Below, piece after piece: positions 1-6,178 of a stretch of DNA of 7,476 nt; the first letter of the stretch is position 1; each line of letters starts with the position of its first letter. The DNA lies in the NCBI GenBank assembly GCA_026389695.1, contig JAPLHI010000104.1, forward strand, positions 1 through 7,476. Reading direction: 5' to 3'. The position numbers and the translations under genes are program-made. The notes below the pieces were generated by a model. That model was not told the origin of the DNA. It searched no databases and saw only the letters and a program-made list of their open reading frames with translations. This DNA comes from Chloroflexota bacterium (GTDB lineage Bacteria; Chloroflexota; Dehalococcoidia; GIF9; UBA5629).

Positions 1-39
1 AGCAGCCCGCAGGAATCTGAGTAGACAGGGGACAAACAG

Positions 40-1092
40 TCACTTAAAACCGAGTGACGTATTAAGAGCTTTCAAATCCAATTTGCTATCCAGAAGAGTT
101 ACCACAGCCTTCAACTTCTGAGTATTCTGAAATCTCGCCTGCGCCAGTGCCTTTTCTATTCCTGCCACTATGTCAATAATTTCCTTGTTAACAACTATAA
201 TGGGTATATGTTTGTCTTCAGCTTTCACAAGCACTGAAGTCGATGGTTTCTGCTTACTGACAATCAGGCATTTGGTTGATGTCTCAAGGGCTGCCAGTAG
301 CATATCAGTCCTTTCGGTCCTGGTAATTACCGCTTTATTCTTCTTCCTGTTAAAATAGTCTCTTCCTGAATCCGGTGTCATAGCGCCCAGCATTACGTTC
401 TCCACAAGGTCATTTGCCTTATCCTTTGACGATATGATTTCACCATCAATGGCCAGGGCGATCTCAGCGACACTAACACCCGATAAAGTCCTGGATTCAG
501 GGAGAATACCCAGTACAGTTATTCCCTGCCCTTTAAAATATCCCGTAATTTCATTCTGCGCCGAATTGATTTTCGATTCAGGCACCTGATTAATTACTAC
601 CCCGATCAATCTCTGTTCGAGCTTTTTGAGGATTTGAAGGATCTCAGCTGCCTTATAATCAGGGGAGTAGCCGACTAACATAACGACCCTGGCATCAAGT
701 TTTTCAGCTATTGTATAACAGGCTAAAGCTGAGACCTTATCATCCCTTAAATCGCCGGGACCTTCAACCAATAAAATATCTTTTCCATCTGAAACGTGAT
801 CACAGGCCTTCTTTATCCTCTTTGAAAAATTGTCTTCATCCTCAGTCAAATTCCGCCACAGATCTTGCGGCTGTAGATGAATGGGATAAAGCTGCTCATT
901 ACTTTGATCCAGGTCAAAAACTTCGCGGATATAATCCGCTTCCCGATAATTTTTTTCTTCGCCTTCATTAATTACGTTCACAGGCTTTATATAACCAACC
1001 TTTTTACCGGAGCTAATAAATTTTTTACCCAGACCGGTACAAAGTAACGACTTGCCGCAAGTTTGAAATGATATGACCTGTAATGTAACCAT
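40..1092 (-). CDS. BioD-like P-loop protein with C-terminal DRTGG domain
   Basis: This 350-residue protein resembles the N-terminal, BioD-like part of some long phosphotransacetylases, but it ends before any acetyltransferase domain. An N-terminal P-loop-like segment (residues 8-15, SFQTCGKS, with K14 as the nucleotide-binding lysine) is followed by GLGKKF and GYIKPVN (34-40), as in dethiobiotin synthetase and cobyrinate synthase relatives. A Walker B-like strand reads ILLVEGPGDL (106-115), and GVVINQV (164-170) is a further Rossmann strand. From about residue 200 (ESRTLSGVSVAEIALAIDGE) to 315 it matches a DRTGG domain. It is presumably cytosolic; its substrate is unknown. ATG 1092 is preceded by GGAGG. 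The stop is TGA at 42-40. Stand-alone proteins of this type are known in several anaerobes, sometimes near acetate-CoA ligase genes, but no such neighbour is visible here. I am confident of the family and not of the function. Confidence 0.85.
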   Translation of the reverse strand: MVTLQVISFQTCGKSLLCTGLGKKFISSGKKVGYIKPVNVINEGEEKNYREADYIREVFDLDQSNEQLYPIHLQPQDLWRNLTEDEDNFSKRIKKACDHVSDGKDILLVEGPGDLRDDKVSALACYTIAEKLDARVVMLVGYSPDYKAAEILQILKKLEQRLIGVVINQVPESKINSAQNEITGYFKGQGITVLGILPESRTLSGVSVAEIALAIDGEIISSKDKANDLVENVMLGAMTPDSGRDYFNRKKNKAVITRTERTDMLLAALETSTKCLIVSKQKPSTSVLVKAEDKHIPIIVVNKEIIDIVAGIEKALAQARFQNTQKLKAVVTLLDSKLDLKALNTSLGFK

Positions 1093-1096
1093 GGTG

Positions 1097-1101
1097 CCTC
1101 C
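1097..1101 (-). promoter_or_regulatory. ribosome binding site of the DRTGG gene
   Basis: On the minus strand GGAGG (CCTCC on the plus strand) lies 4 nt before the ATG at 1092-1090. The spacing is slightly short, but it is the only good Shine-Dalgarno match and it supports this start. Confidence 0.65.
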
Positions 1102-1120
1102 TGAATTTTAACCGGCAGAT

Positions 1121-1129
1121 ATTATACCA
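1121..1129 (-). promoter_or_regulatory. extended -10 promoter for the DRTGG gene
   Basis: The minus strand reads TGGTATAAT, a perfect TATAAT (1126 to 1121) with the TG of an extended -10 element. No good -35 hexamer lies 17 bp upstream (TGCACC is the best). An extended -10 promoter can work without one. The predicted transcription start is near 1114, giving a leader of about 22 nt. Confidence 0.6.
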
Positions 1130-1132
1130 CTC

Positions 1133-1161
1133 TTTACAACTCAGGTGCATCGGAATATAAT
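1133..1161 (+). promoter_or_regulatory. sigma70-type promoter of the greA-lysS-serS operon
   Basis: The -35 is TTTACA (1133-1138, 5/6 to consensus) and the -10 is a perfect TATAAT (1156-1161), separated by exactly 17 bp. Transcription should start near 1168. The element sits back to back with the minus-strand promoter: its -35 lies just behind the other TATAAT, so the two may compete for polymerase. Confidence 0.75.
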
Positions 1162-1182
1162 GTTGGGAAACCCCCACAATGG

Positions 1183-1211
1183 CTGAGAGTTTATTTAACT
1201 CTCAGTTTTTT
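1183..1211 (+). terminator. greA: intrinsic terminator-like hairpin in the greA leader
   Basis: CTGAGAGTT (1183-1191) pairs perfectly with AACTCTCAG (1197-1205) around a 5-nt loop and is followed by six T residues (1206-1211). This has the shape of a Rho-independent terminator, although the stem is only moderately GC-rich. It lies about 15 nt after the predicted start of the rightward transcript and ends 29 nt before the greA ATG, so it is placed to attenuate the operon. It does not lie behind a plus-strand gene, so it is not an ordinary end-of-operon terminator for this strand. Confidence 0.65.
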
Positions 1212-1226
1212 ACTATTTGGCACACC

Positions 1227-1234
1227 GGGAGGGA
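1227..1234 (+). promoter_or_regulatory. greA: ribosome binding site deciding the greA start
   Basis: GGGAGGGA contains GGAGG (1228-1232), 8 nt before ATG 1241. This favours 1241 over the longer in-frame TTG at 1217, whose first codons would overlap this site. Confidence 0.8.
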
Positions 1235-1240
1235 ATATGT

Positions 1241-1708
1241 ATGACCCAAAAAAGATTTGATATTACACAGGAAGGGTTAGTAAAACTGAAGGCTGAGTAT
1301 GAACAGCTGGTCTCACTACGGCGGAAAGAAGTAGCCGATAAAATTAAGAGGGCCCGTGAGATGGGGGGCACTGAAAATAACGCCGAGTATGAAGATGCTA
1401 AAAATGAACAGGCATTTATAGAGGGTAGAATAGGATCCCTGGAAAATATTATTCTTAACGCGCGCATCATCGAATCACCGCACTTGCCGGGTGTGGTCGA
1501 ACTCGGTGATAATGTATTAATACAGAACCAGGATGGTAAGATAGACCGCTACACTATTGTAGGTACTACCGAAGCCAGTCCTGTTGACGGCAAGATTTCA
1601 TGTGAATCACCGGTGGGCAAAGCGCTACTGGGGAAAAAGAAGGGCGCTAAGGTCGAGGTACGCACACCGGCAGGAATTATTAAACTTCAGATAATCGAAG
1701 TAAGCTAA
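1241..1708 (+). CDS. greA: transcription elongation factor GreA, variant tip
   Basis: GreA binds the secondary channel of RNA polymerase and stimulates cleavage of backtracked transcripts. The 155-residue length is close to the usual 158. Residues 1-75 form the antiparallel coiled coil, with the family signature NAEYEDAKNEQ (47-57) and EGRI. Residues 80-155 form the FKBP-like C-terminal domain, with ISCESPVGKALLGKKKG and a closing PAGIIKLQIIEV. The tip loop is odd: GGTENNAEY (42-50) aligns with GDLKENAEY of E. coli, so D41 becomes G and E44 becomes N, leaving one acidic residue (E45) at the neighbouring position. Cleavage activity may therefore be altered. A longer start at TTG 1217 is possible but lacks a suitable ribosome binding site. 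It is the first gene of the operon with lysS and serS. The identification is secure; the activity is uncertain. Confidence 0.95.
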   Translation: MTQKRFDITQEGLVKLKAEYEQLVSLRRKEVADKIKRAREMGGTENNAEYEDAKNEQAFIEGRIGSLENIILNARIIESPHLPGVVELGDNVLIQNQDGKIDRYTIVGTTEASPVDGKISCESPVGKALLGKKKGAKVEVRTPAGIIKLQIIEVS

Positions 1709-1713
1709 ATACA

Positions 1714-3219
1714 ATGGCCGGGCAGGAACGCATTGAACAGCCACGCCTGGAAAAGCTATCCAGAATTCTTAACCGCGGCATTGAACCCTATCCACATACC
1801 TATCGCCGCACACATACTAACAGAGAAGCGATAGAGCTTTTCGCGAAAACTGATGGCAATCTCCCCTCCGTAGATTCCCCGGAATTACGTCTGGCAGGTA
1901 GAATTACTGCCTCCCGTTTCATGGGTAAGGTAGCGTTCTTTGACATCAGAGATGGCAGCGGCAGGATCCAGATTTTTTTCCGACGCGATTCCCTTGGTAC
2001 TGACAAATATGAATTGCTTCATGATCTTGATATAGGTGATTTCATGGGTGTAACAGGAAGTCTCTTCAAGACGAAGACCGGTGAAATCACGTTGGAGGCA
2101 AATGACTTTACCATCCTTGCCAAGTCTCTTTTACCACTCCCTGAAAAATGGCACGGGTTAGTGGACGTGGAAAAAAGATACCGACAGAGGTACCTTGATT
2201 TGATCGCCAATGAGGATGTGAAGGAGCTTTTTATAACGCGGAGTAAAATAATCAATTGTATAAGGGACTATCTGAATACAAGGGGTTTTATTGAAGTTGA
2301 AACTCCCGTGCTTCAACCTATGTATGGAGGTGCGCTGGCAAGGCCATTTATTACGCACCATCACGCATTGGATCAGGATCTTTATCCGCGTATCGCCCTT
2401 GAATTATATTTAAAACGGTTGATTATAGGCGGATTCGATAAAGTTTATGAGATAGGCCGCGTCTTTCGCAACGAGGGTATCTCCACAAAGCACAATCCTG
2501 AATTCACTATGCTTGAAAGCTACGAGGCTTATGTGGATTACAATAGCGTTATGGAGATGACGGAGAATCTGGTTTGTACCGTGGCTAAAAAGGTCCTTGG
2601 CTGTAGCGAAGTAAATTTTGCCGGAGAGGTTATTAAGCTTGATCCACCCTGGAAACGTCTTCCTTTGAGAGAGGCAATCTTGGAAAAGTGCGGCCTTGAT
2701 TTCATGGACTTCCCGGATGCCGATAGTCTGCGCGTACAGATGCAGAAAATGGGTATGCAGGTTGATCCGCTCAAGGACAAGGGAAGGCTGATTGACGAAT
2801 TACTCTCTACCTATGTTGAACCTCATCTTAAGCAACCCATTTTCCTGATCGATTACCCCCTGGAGATGTCCCCGCTGGCTAAAAGACACCGTGATGATGA
2901 GCGACTTGTAGAACGTTTCGAAGCTTTTAGCGGCACCATGGAGATAGCCAACTCATTCTCGGAGCTTAATGACCCGCGGGAACAACGCGCAAGATTCCAT
3001 AAGCAGCGTGAAATGCATGCCGCCGAAGTAGATAGAGCCAAAGCCGCCGGCGAATTGCCGGAAACAGAAATGATAGACGATGATTTCCTGCTGGCATTGG
3101 AGCATGGTATGCCGCCAACAGGAGGTCTGGGCATAGGCATCGATCGGTTGGTTATGTTGCTCACCGATAAACAATCGATCAGAGAGGTAATTCTCTTCCC
3201 TCAATTAAAATCAAAATAG
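1714..3219 (+). CDS. lysS: lysyl-tRNA synthetase, class II
   Basis: This cytosolic enzyme charges tRNA-Lys with lysine using ATP. The 501-residue length is normal for bacterial LysRS. The N-terminal OB-fold anticodon-binding domain covers about 58-140 (LRLAGRITASRFMGK, FFDIRDGSGRIQ). The catalytic domain follows: motif 1 around RSKIINCIRDYL to ETPVL (invariant P198), the LysRS-typical GGALARPF (205-212), motif 2 RVFRNEGISTKHNPEFTMLE (249-268) and motif 3 GGLGIGIDRLVMLL (470-483). All key elements are present. It starts 5 nt after the greA stop with no clear Shine-Dalgarno sequence (only GAAG in the end of greA), so its translation is probably coupled to greA. The stop is TAG at 3217-3219. No T-box leader precedes it. 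Confidence 0.97.
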   Translation: MAGQERIEQPRLEKLSRILNRGIEPYPHTYRRTHTNREAIELFAKTDGNLPSVDSPELRLAGRITASRFMGKVAFFDIRDGSGRIQIFFRRDSLGTDKYELLHDLDIGDFMGVTGSLFKTKTGEITLEANDFTILAKSLLPLPEKWHGLVDVEKRYRQRYLDLIANEDVKELFITRSKIINCIRDYLNTRGFIEVETPVLQPMYGGALARPFITHHHALDQDLYPRIALELYLKRLIIGGFDKVYEIGRVFRNEGISTKHNPEFTMLESYEAYVDYNSVMEMTENLVCTVAKKVLGCSEVNFAGEVIKLDPPWKRLPLREAILEKCGLDFMDFPDADSLRVQMQKMGMQVDPLKDKGRLIDELLSTYVEPHLKQPIFLIDYPLEMSPLAKRHRDDERLVERFEAFSGTMEIANSFSELNDPREQRARFHKQREMHAAEVDRAKAAGELPETEMIDDDFLLALEHGMPPTGGLGIGIDRLVMLLTDKQSIREVILFPQLKSK

Positions 3220-3227
3220 GGGAGGGG
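3219..3227 (+). promoter_or_regulatory. serS: strong ribosome binding site of serS
   Basis: GGGGAGGGG overlaps the last base of the lysS stop codon. Its GGAGG core (3221-3225) is 8 nt before ATG 3234, so serS has its own strong initiation site, unlike lysS. Confidence 0.8.
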
Positions 3228-3233
3228 TAAAAG

Positions 3234-4496
3234 ATGATAGATATTAAGCTGATTCGTGAAAATCCCGATATAGTATTCCAGGCTATGGCAAAGCGCGGCG
3301 AAAGCCTTGCTTCCATTGACGAGGTAATTGAGCTTGACAACATGCACAGACAACTGCTACGTGAAGCTGAATCGCTGCGTGCCAAACGCAATGACGTTAG
3401 CAAACAGATCAGCAAAATGAAGGAAAAGCCGGCCGATCTTATAACCGAAATGCGCTGTGTGGGTGATAAGATAAGAGAAATTGAATCTGAAGTTGATCAG
3501 ATTGCAGCAAAACTTGAAGATAAGCTGCTGCGCCTTCCCAATTTACCCGCTCCGGATGTTCCGCAGGGCAAAGACTCATCGGATAATGTTGAGGTACGTT
3601 CATGGGGTAAGCCTCTGGAGTTTTCCTTTACACCGTTGCCCCACTGGGATCTGGGCGAAAAACTGGGCATCATCGACTTCAAGCGGGGTGTTAAGCTCTC
3701 GGGAACCAGGTTCTATGTCCTGCGTGGCATGGGATCCCTGTTGCAACGTTCGCTGATAAGTTTAATGCTCGATATACATGTAAAAGAACACGGTTATACA
3801 GAGATATACCCGCCATTCATGGTTAAACGCGAATGCCTTGTCGGGTCAGGCAACCTGCCGAAATTCGCCGATAATCTTTACCATGATGCTGAAGAAGATT
3901 ACTGGTTTGTCCCCACCGCTGAAGTGCCTTTGACCAACCTGCATCGCGACGAGATTATTGCACCGGGCACACTGCCCATTAATTATGTCGCGCATACAGC
4001 ATGCTTCCGCCGTGAGAAGATGGCGGCGGGTAAAGACACACGCGGTATTAAGCGCGGACATCAATTCGATAAGGTGGAACTTTACAAATTTGCTGAACCG
4101 GAAACATCCGATAATGAGCTAAGTAAGTTAGTTAAAGACGCTGAGGATATTTGCCGGAAACTCAATATACCCTACCGCGTAATTCAGCTATGTACCGGTG
4201 ATATGGGATTTGCAGCTACCAAGACATTTGATATAGAGATGTGGGCGCCCGGCTGCCAAGAATGGCTTGAGGTGAGCTCCTGTAGCAACTGCAGTGACTT
4301 CCAGGCACGCCGCGCTAATATTCGCTATCGGCCTGATGTCGAATCCAAACCTCTGCTTGTTCACACACTCAATGGATCCGGCCTGGCTTTGCCGAGGGTG
4401 CTCATAGCAATTTTAGAGAACTACCAGCAGCAGGATGGCAGTATCCGGATTCCCGAAGCTCTCATACCCTATATGAATGTTGATCTAATAAAGTAA
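3234..4496 (+). CDS. serS: seryl-tRNA synthetase, class II
   Basis: This cytosolic enzyme charges tRNA-Ser (and tRNA-Sec where present) with serine. At 420 residues it is of normal length. Residues about 30-100 form the long charged coiled-coil arm that grips the tRNA extra arm. RLPNLPAPDVPQG (100-112) leads into the catalytic core. TAEVPLTN (228-235) is the serine-binding TxE loop. Motif 2 is CFRREKMAAGKDTRGIKRGHQF (257-278, split here as CFRREKMAAGKDTRG and IKRGHQF). Motif 3 is LNGSGLALPRVLIAILEN (379-396), followed by the usual IRIPEALIPYM tail. It lies 14 nt after lysS, same strand, and is probably the last gene of the greA operon because a new promoter region follows. I see no convincing terminator after it. 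Confidence 0.97.
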   Translation: MIDIKLIRENPDIVFQAMAKRGESLASIDEVIELDNMHRQLLREAESLRAKRNDVSKQISKMKEKPADLITEMRCVGDKIREIESEVDQIAAKLEDKLLRLPNLPAPDVPQGKDSSDNVEVRSWGKPLEFSFTPLPHWDLGEKLGIIDFKRGVKLSGTRFYVLRGMGSLLQRSLISLMLDIHVKEHGYTEIYPPFMVKRECLVGSGNLPKFADNLYHDAEEDYWFVPTAEVPLTNLHRDEIIAPGTLPINYVAHTACFRREKMAAGKDTRGIKRGHQFDKVELYKFAEPETSDNELSKLVKDAEDICRKLNIPYRVIQLCTGDMGFAATKTFDIEMWAPGCQEWLEVSSCSNCSDFQARRANIRYRPDVESKPLLVHTLNGSGLALPRVLIAILENYQQQDGSIRIPEALIPYMNVDLIK

Positions 4497-4575
4497 ATTC
4501 CGTTGTCCAACTCCGCTTTATTAAATCGGGTGGTTTTCTAATAGTCTCTGGATCGGGGACGTTAAAGCCCTTCTT

Positions 4576-4636
4576 TTATACCTGTAGATTTTTTACCTTG
4601 ACAGTATATATAAATATAATGTTACTATAGGTATAA
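4576..4636 (+). repeat. 12-bp inverted repeat around the promoter after serS
   Basis: TTATACCTGTAG (4576-4587) and CTATAGGTATAA (4625-4636) are reverse complements at 11 of 12 positions. The single mismatch would be a G-U pair in RNA. The 37-bp interval contains the promoter elements. A further CCTGTA lies at 4660-4665 inside the small palindrome TTACCTGTAA. This could be an operator pair. It could also be RNA structure at the end of serS, but no T tract follows. Confidence 0.45.
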
Positions 4637-4637
4637 T
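4592..4637 (+). promoter_or_regulatory. promoter region of the zinc-ribbon/thioredoxin gene
   Basis: Several elements overlap. TTTACC (4592-4597) lies 17 bp before a perfect TATAAT (4615-4620). A perfect TTGACA (4598-4603) lies 19 bp before TACTAT (4623-4628). A second TATAAT lies at 4632-4637. The first pairing has the best geometry and predicts a start near 4627 and a leader of about 44 nt. The surroundings are very AT-rich, so exact assignment is uncertain. Confidence 0.55.
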
Positions 4638-4670
4638 AAAAGATAATCATATTGTATTACCTGTAAAGCA

Positions 4671-4901
4671 ATGACAGAAGGTCAACCGTCATCCTCTGCT
4701 AAATTATGCCGCCAGTGCGGCGCACCTGTTCCTGAAAATACTATCGATTGCCCCCGATGTGGCAAAAAATGGTACCTGGATCGTGTTGAGGAACAGGGTG
4801 TCAATTTATGGCAGAAAATCATTGAAAAGAGGGCTGCCGCCGGACTGGTAGAAGCGGCAGAGGACGAAAATAGTTCCTGCCGTGGAAGACGACATCCCTG
4901 A
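4671..4901 (+). CDS. zinc-ribbon segment, probable 5' part of a frameshifted gene
   Basis: This 76-codon reading frame begins MTEGQPSSSA and carries a four-cysteine zinc ribbon, C13-x2-C16 ... C27-x2-C30 (CRQCGAPVPENTIDCPRCG), followed by a charged helical stretch (WQKIIEKRAAAGLVEAAEDE). After residue 66 it becomes unlike its surroundings (NSSCRGRRHP) and stops at TGA 4899-4901. The frame one base further on is open from 4852 and continues the acidic linker into a membrane protein. The downstream paralogue at 6311 has zinc ribbon and Fn3 domains in a single frame. I therefore infer that this is the cytoplasmic N-terminus of one longer protein. Taken alone it would be a small zinc-ribbon protein overlapping the next gene by 20 nt. 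ATG 4671 has only a weak ribosome binding site (TAAAG). Confidence 0.65.
   Translation: MTEGQPSSSAKLCRQCGAPVPENTIDCPRCGKKWYLDRVEEQGVNLWQKIIEKRAAAGLVEAAEDENSSCRGRRHP
4867..4870 (+). other. likely frameshift site (A4 run)
   Basis: Skipping one base here joins the zinc-ribbon frame to the downstream frame, reading AEDE-IVPAVEDDIPEG with an unbroken acidic linker. The fused product would have 494 residues. The shift must lie between 4852, where the second frame opens after a TAG at 4849-4851, and 4901. The A run is the simplest place for an indel or a sequencing error, but the exact base cannot be fixed from sequence alone. Confidence 0.5.
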
Positions 4902-6156
4902 GGGTACGGGGGACAGAGAGCTTACCGGTTTATCTGATGCTGCCAAAGGTCTGGCTGCTATAAAGGGAGCCTCCAAACGAGCAATAAAATTCAAGGCCAG
5001 GAAACGCTTAAAAACACTCGATATAGCAGTTATTTTTGCGATAGTCTTGATACTTGCAGGAATCGGATTTGTATTAGGCCTTCAATACGGGTTGATCCCA
5101 TCGCAGTTAGCCTTCTTCAAATCCTCGCAACCTCCTCAGCAAACGGCTGTAACCGCCGCTATATCCAATATTTCCGCTGTCCCCGATAGCAGCGGCAAAG
5201 CCACAATCTCCTGGTCTACAGATATCCCGTCAAACGGCAAAGTGCTGTATGGAAACACTGAAAGCTACGGGATGACAGTGCAGGGCGAGAACCAGACAAT
5301 GAACCAGAGCTTAACCGTTACTGGTCTGCAACCGGCGACTACCTATCATTTCAAGGTAGTGGCGACCGATAATGAAGGCAAAGAGGTTGCTCAAAGCCAG
5401 GACAACATTCTCACAATTCCCGCTGAACGTGAGAAAAATCCACCGGTTGTTTCACAGTCTAAAGCTATCCGTTCGGATATCGGTGCTATTATTCAATGGG
5501 TGACAGATGAACCGGCTACCAGCCAGGTTATGTACGGGACAACCGAATCCTGCGACAGTTCCACATCCCTGGATTCAAAATTAACCACCAGCCACACTGT
5601 ACGGCTTACCGGTTTGGAATCAAATATTACATATTATTACCGTGTCAAATCGGTTGATCCCGCTGGCAACGAGGGCATAATGAATCCGCCTGATACTTTC
5701 ACAACTCTTGTGTCAGTGCCCACCGGTGCCAGAATTGGGGAGAGGGCTCCTGATTTCACTCTGCCCGTATTTAAAACTCAAGAGAGCATCTCACTCAGAA
5801 ATTATAAGGGGCAGAAGGTCCTGCTTACATTCTGGGCTATTCACTGCCCGGATTGTGATAGGGCACTCTCGCTTCTACAGTCATTTAAAAATAAAAATCT
5901 GCCAGGTGTGGTAATTCTGGCAGTTTTTCTGGAAAGCAAACTTGATGATATCGAAAAAACTGTCACAAAATTTAAATCGGAACAGGGTGACTTAACTGTA
6001 CCCGTACTTGTTGATATGTACAAAACTTCCTCACACACATATAACGTGGATAAAGTCCCCACAACATTTTTTATTGATGCTGATGGAATAGTCAGGGAAA
6101 TCCAATACGGTACATTTAATTCCGGTCAAATTGAACAGATCCTCGACAGCCTCTAA
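4882..6156 (+). CDS. membrane-anchored Fn3-like protein with TlpA/AhpC-type thioredoxin domain
   Basis: Reading from GTG 4882 gives 424 residues. A basic stretch (KFKARKRLK, 36-44) precedes one transmembrane helix (about 46-69), predicting an N-in topology with the rest outside the membrane. Two fibronectin III/purple-acid-phosphatase-N-like domains follow: about 88-180 (ATISWSTDIPSNGKVLYG, LQPATTYHFKVVATD) and 186-276 (AIIQWVTDEPATSQVMYG, YYYRVKSVDPAGNEG). Residues 282-424 form a TlpA/AhpC-type thioredoxin domain: GERAPDFTLP (286-295), FWAIHCPDCDRAL with C322 and C325, and the cis-proline loop VPTTFFID (392-399, P393). It probably acts in extracytoplasmic thiol-disulfide exchange; its partner is unknown. 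No Shine-Dalgarno sequence sits at a proper distance from GTG 4882, so translation most likely starts at 4671 with a frameshift between. Domain calls are firm; the start is not. Confidence 0.85.
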   Translation: MEDDIPEGTGDRELTGLSDAAKGLAAIKGASKRAIKFKARKRLKTLDIAVIFAIVLILAGIGFVLGLQYGLIPSQLAFFKSSQPPQQTAVTAAISNISAVPDSSGKATISWSTDIPSNGKVLYGNTESYGMTVQGENQTMNQSLTVTGLQPATTYHFKVVATDNEGKEVAQSQDNILTIPAEREKNPPVVSQSKAIRSDIGAIIQWVTDEPATSQVMYGTTESCDSSTSLDSKLTTSHTVRLTGLESNITYYYRVKSVDPAGNEGIMNPPDTFTTLVSVPTGARIGERAPDFTLPVFKTQESISLRNYKGQKVLLTFWAIHCPDCDRALSLLQSFKNKNLPGVVILAVFLESKLDDIEKTVTKFKSEQGDLTVPVLVDMYKTSSHTYNVDKVPTTFFIDADGIVREIQYGTFNSGQIEQILDSL

Positions 6157-6178
6157 ATGTCTTATCACACCAATATCT

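Noticed and set aside
1..39. Possible start of another gene to the left of the DRTGG gene
   Set aside because: Thirty-nine bases are too few, and neither a start codon with a ribosome binding site nor a terminator can be made out.
711..971. Plus-strand reading frame opposite the DRTGG gene
   Set aside because: It is antisense to a well-supported gene and its translation has no recognisable motif.
1161..1211. GGCTGAGAG resembling the THI-box core of a TPP riboswitch
   Set aside because: The rest of the TPP consensus (the ACCTGATCTGGATAATGCC-like half) is absent and the leader is too short. The bases are explained as one arm of the terminator-like hairpin.
1217..1240. TTG-initiated extension of greA by eight residues
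   Set aside because: It would overlap the clear Shine-Dalgarno sequence for ATG 1241, has no site of its own, and GreA proteins normally begin close to the TQKRFDIT-like segment.
1643..1713. T-box or other tRNA-sensing leader for lysS
   Set aside because: The greA-lysS gap is only 5 nt, and no T-box sequence or specifier-type structure is seen upstream of greA.
3481..3756. Plus-strand reading frame inside serS
   Set aside because: It is an out-of-frame shadow of the SerRS coding sequence with no family likeness.
4497..4575. tRNA gene or intrinsic terminator after serS
   Set aside because: No cloverleaf can be formed and no stem longer than about 4 bp is followed by a T run. GGG...CCCTTCTTTT near 4556-4577 gives only a 3-bp stem.
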